Below, piece by piece: positions 1 to 6,285 of a DNA stretch of 6,285 bases. Position 1 is the stretch's first letter. Each line of letters begins with the position of its first letter. The notes beneath the pieces are model-generated. The model ran no database searches and had not been told where the DNA came from. It worked only from the letters and a program-made list of their open reading frames with translations. The DNA is from Solirubrobacteraceae bacterium. GTDB taxonomy: Bacteria > Actinomycetota > Thermoleophilia > Solirubrobacterales > Solirubrobacteraceae. The position numbers were made by a program, and so were the translations under genes. The stretch is taken from positions 1 through 6,285 of the forward strand of contig JASLHP010000042.1 of assembly GCA_030149625.1 (NCBI GenBank). The letters are read 5' to 3'.

Positions 1-3221
<3,221 letters not shown>

Positions 3222-3229
<8 letters not shown>

Positions 3230-3794
3230 GCCACAGCACCTCGCGCTCGAGCGTCCTCGCCGTCCATCCACGCGGGAGCCTGCCCGGCGCGACGCCGGCG
3301 GGCGCCGTGCCCGCGAGCAGGCAGTACTCGGGCGCGGGCCCGAGCACGAGGCAGCGCTGCCACAGGCCGTCGCGCTCGGCGTCGATGCCGTCTGCGAGCA
3401 GCCGCGCGAGCGCCGGGCGCTCGTGGCCGCGCGTCGCCGACACCCACACGGCCGTTGACGCACGACCGGGATCGGCGCTGCCCTCCAGCAGCCGGTACAC
3501 GGCCGTGGCTTCCGCGCCGGTGAGCGCGGCCGCGGCGTCGTGTGCGGTGATGTGTCCGCGCGAGACGGCGGCCTCCTCGAGCACGCCGAGCGCCGCCCAA
3601 TCGTCGATCAGGAACCAGTCCTCATAGACGGCGCCGTCCAGCCACGGAAGCTGCTCGACGCGCGCGCTCGCCGAGCCGCGAAAGCCGCTCGGCGGCTGGT
3701 GCGCGAGCGAGCGATGGAAGCGCTCGAGCGCGCTCTCGTAGTGCTCGCGCGCGACGCCGGGCGCGGGGCGATGCCAGGCCAGGAAGGCGAGCAT
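3222..3794 (-). CDS. Uncharacterised 190-residue protein, possible tandem alpha-beta barrel fold
   Basis: I do not recognise this family. The ATG at 3794-3792 has GAGGA six bases upstream. The ribosome binding site adjoins the ilvC stop twelve bases before, and the 3' end overlaps the hydroquinone reductase gene by eight bases, so it looks like a genuine middle cistron. No signal peptide, membrane segment or metal-binding cluster is visible. The N-terminal half reads as strand (1-9), helix (15-32), strand (38-49), strand (57-65), helix (67-78). The C-terminal half reads as strand (113-120), helix (124-137), strand (143-151), strand (156-163), with a last strand at 178-188. This repeated beta-alpha-beta-beta order recalls the dimeric alpha-beta barrel (ABM/EthD-like) fold, but that is a judgement by eye. 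Tryptophans W7, W51, W60, W66 and W117 and the motif YEDWFLIDDW (57-66) stand out. A link to quinone or phenol chemistry is suggested only by the neighbour. Confidence 0.82.
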
Positions 3795-3806
3795 CTCGCG
3801 TCCTCG

Positions 3807-5751
<1,945 letters not shown>

Positions 5752-5755
<4 letters not shown>

Positions 5756-6285
5756 CGCAGCTCCCGCCGCAACAGCTTGCCCGAGCGCGTGCGCGGCAGT
5801 GGCTCGCTCGCGAGCACGAACTGCTTGGGCACCTTGTAGGACGCGAGCGCGCGCGCGCAGTGTGCGCGCAGCTCCTGCGCATCGAGTCGCGCGCCCGCGC
5901 GCGCGACCACGATCGCGATCACGGCCTCGCCCCACTGCGGGTCCTCGCGGCCGAGCACCGCCGCCTCGAGTACGCCCGCGTGCGTCTCCAGCACGGCCTC
6001 GACCTCCGTGGGCGCGACGTTCTCGCCGCCGCTGACGATCGTGTCGGCCTTGCGACCGCTGACGCGCAGGCGCCCGTGCTCGTCGAGCTCGCCGAGATCG
6101 CCGGTGTGCAGCCAGCCGTCGGCCGCGCGCGCGGCCGGCGCGACGGTCGGCCCCGCGACGAGGATCTCGCCGTCCTGGGCAATCCGCAGCCGCGTGCAGA
6201 ACAGCGGCGCGCCGGCCTTCGCGGGCGCGCCGGCGAGCGCCGCGACGGGCGTGGTCGTCGCCTGTGAGCAGCTCTCGGTCAGGCC
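5752..6285 (-). CDS. AMP-forming acyl-CoA ligase, probably MenE-like, C-terminal 177 residues (5' end outside window)
   Basis: This family adenylates a carboxylic acid with ATP and then forms the CoA thioester. The frame is open to the window edge at 6285, so the start lies outside. Counting visible residues, GLTESCSQATT (1-11) is the adenylate-site motif, and its TESCSQ form resembles MenE, the o-succinylbenzoate-CoA ligase of menaquinone synthesis. DGWLHTGDLG (56-65) carries the ATP-ribose aspartate D63. GRKADTIVSGGENVAPTEVE (77-96) holds the hinge and the start of the C-terminal lid. K170 in PRTRSGKLL is the catalytic lysine of the A10 motif. The stretch between GPTVAP (45-50) and DGW is short: the usual YW-x-x-xEAT-x-x-F segment is missing. 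The stop overlaps the methyltransferase start by four bases. Ligase class is certain; MenE is probable, but a fatty-acid or aryl-CoA ligase remains possible. Confidence 0.85.

Noticed and set aside
3230..3463. N-terminal extension of the hydroquinone reductase to 3463
   Set aside because: The extra 78 residues lie wholly within the 190-residue upstream gene in another frame and are arginine/serine-rich; the GTG at 3229 has a Shine-Dalgarno and fits the family's length.
5844..5912. Alternating GC/CG runs (gcgcgcgcgc) that might form Z-DNA or a repeat
   Set aside because: They fall in the ligase coding region, where codons for Arg and Ala in very GC-rich DNA explain them; there is no regular repeat unit.

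Overview
This is a GC-rich window (roughly 70% G+C) in which every supported gene lies on the minus strand. Genes are tightly packed, with overlapping stop/start codons and strongly G/C-ended codons. The phosphoserine aminotransferase is of the actinobacterial type, and GTG starts and AGGAG-type ribosome binding sites also occur. Together these suggest a chromosomal segment from an actinomycete-like bacterium, perhaps a Thermoleophilia/Solirubrobacterales-type lineage. The phylum is a moderately firm inference; the order is a guess.

Read in the direction of transcription (high to low coordinates), there are three likely units. Unit 1 (6285 to 4895) holds the C-terminal part of an AMP-forming acyl-CoA ligase that resembles MenE (o-succinylbenzoate-CoA ligase), overlapping by ATGA with a SAM-dependent methyltransferase. 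Unit 2 (4796 to 2171) holds ilvC (class I ketol-acid reductoisomerase), an unrecognised 190-residue protein 12 bases downstream, and a glutathionyl-hydroquinone reductase-type GST whose GTG start overlaps the unknown gene by 8 bases. Unit 3 (about 2113 to beyond position 1) is serC followed by serA, joined by another ATGA overlap; serA runs off the left edge.

The most informative element is not a gene. The 181-base gap between the hydroquinone reductase gene and serC contains a clear ZTP/ZMP (pfl-type) riboswitch at 2113-2040. It has a 9-bp P1, a GGUGG/CCACC P2, a five-pair GGCGC/GCGCC pseudoknot and the hallmark CUGGGCA 3' end. A TACACT -10 box sits 7 bases before P1. The 3' arm of the aptamer (UGGGC) can alternatively pair with the GCCCG directly after the serC Shine-Dalgarno sequence, and there is no U-tract, so translational control is the likely mode. 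The window therefore suggests that serine synthesis (SerC-SerA), a source of one-carbon units through glycine hydroxymethyltransferase, is switched on by ZMP/ZTP, the alarmone for insufficient 10-formyl-THF.

All remaining gaps are under 100 bases. I saw no tRNA, rRNA, insertion sequence, CRISPR array or canonical terminator.
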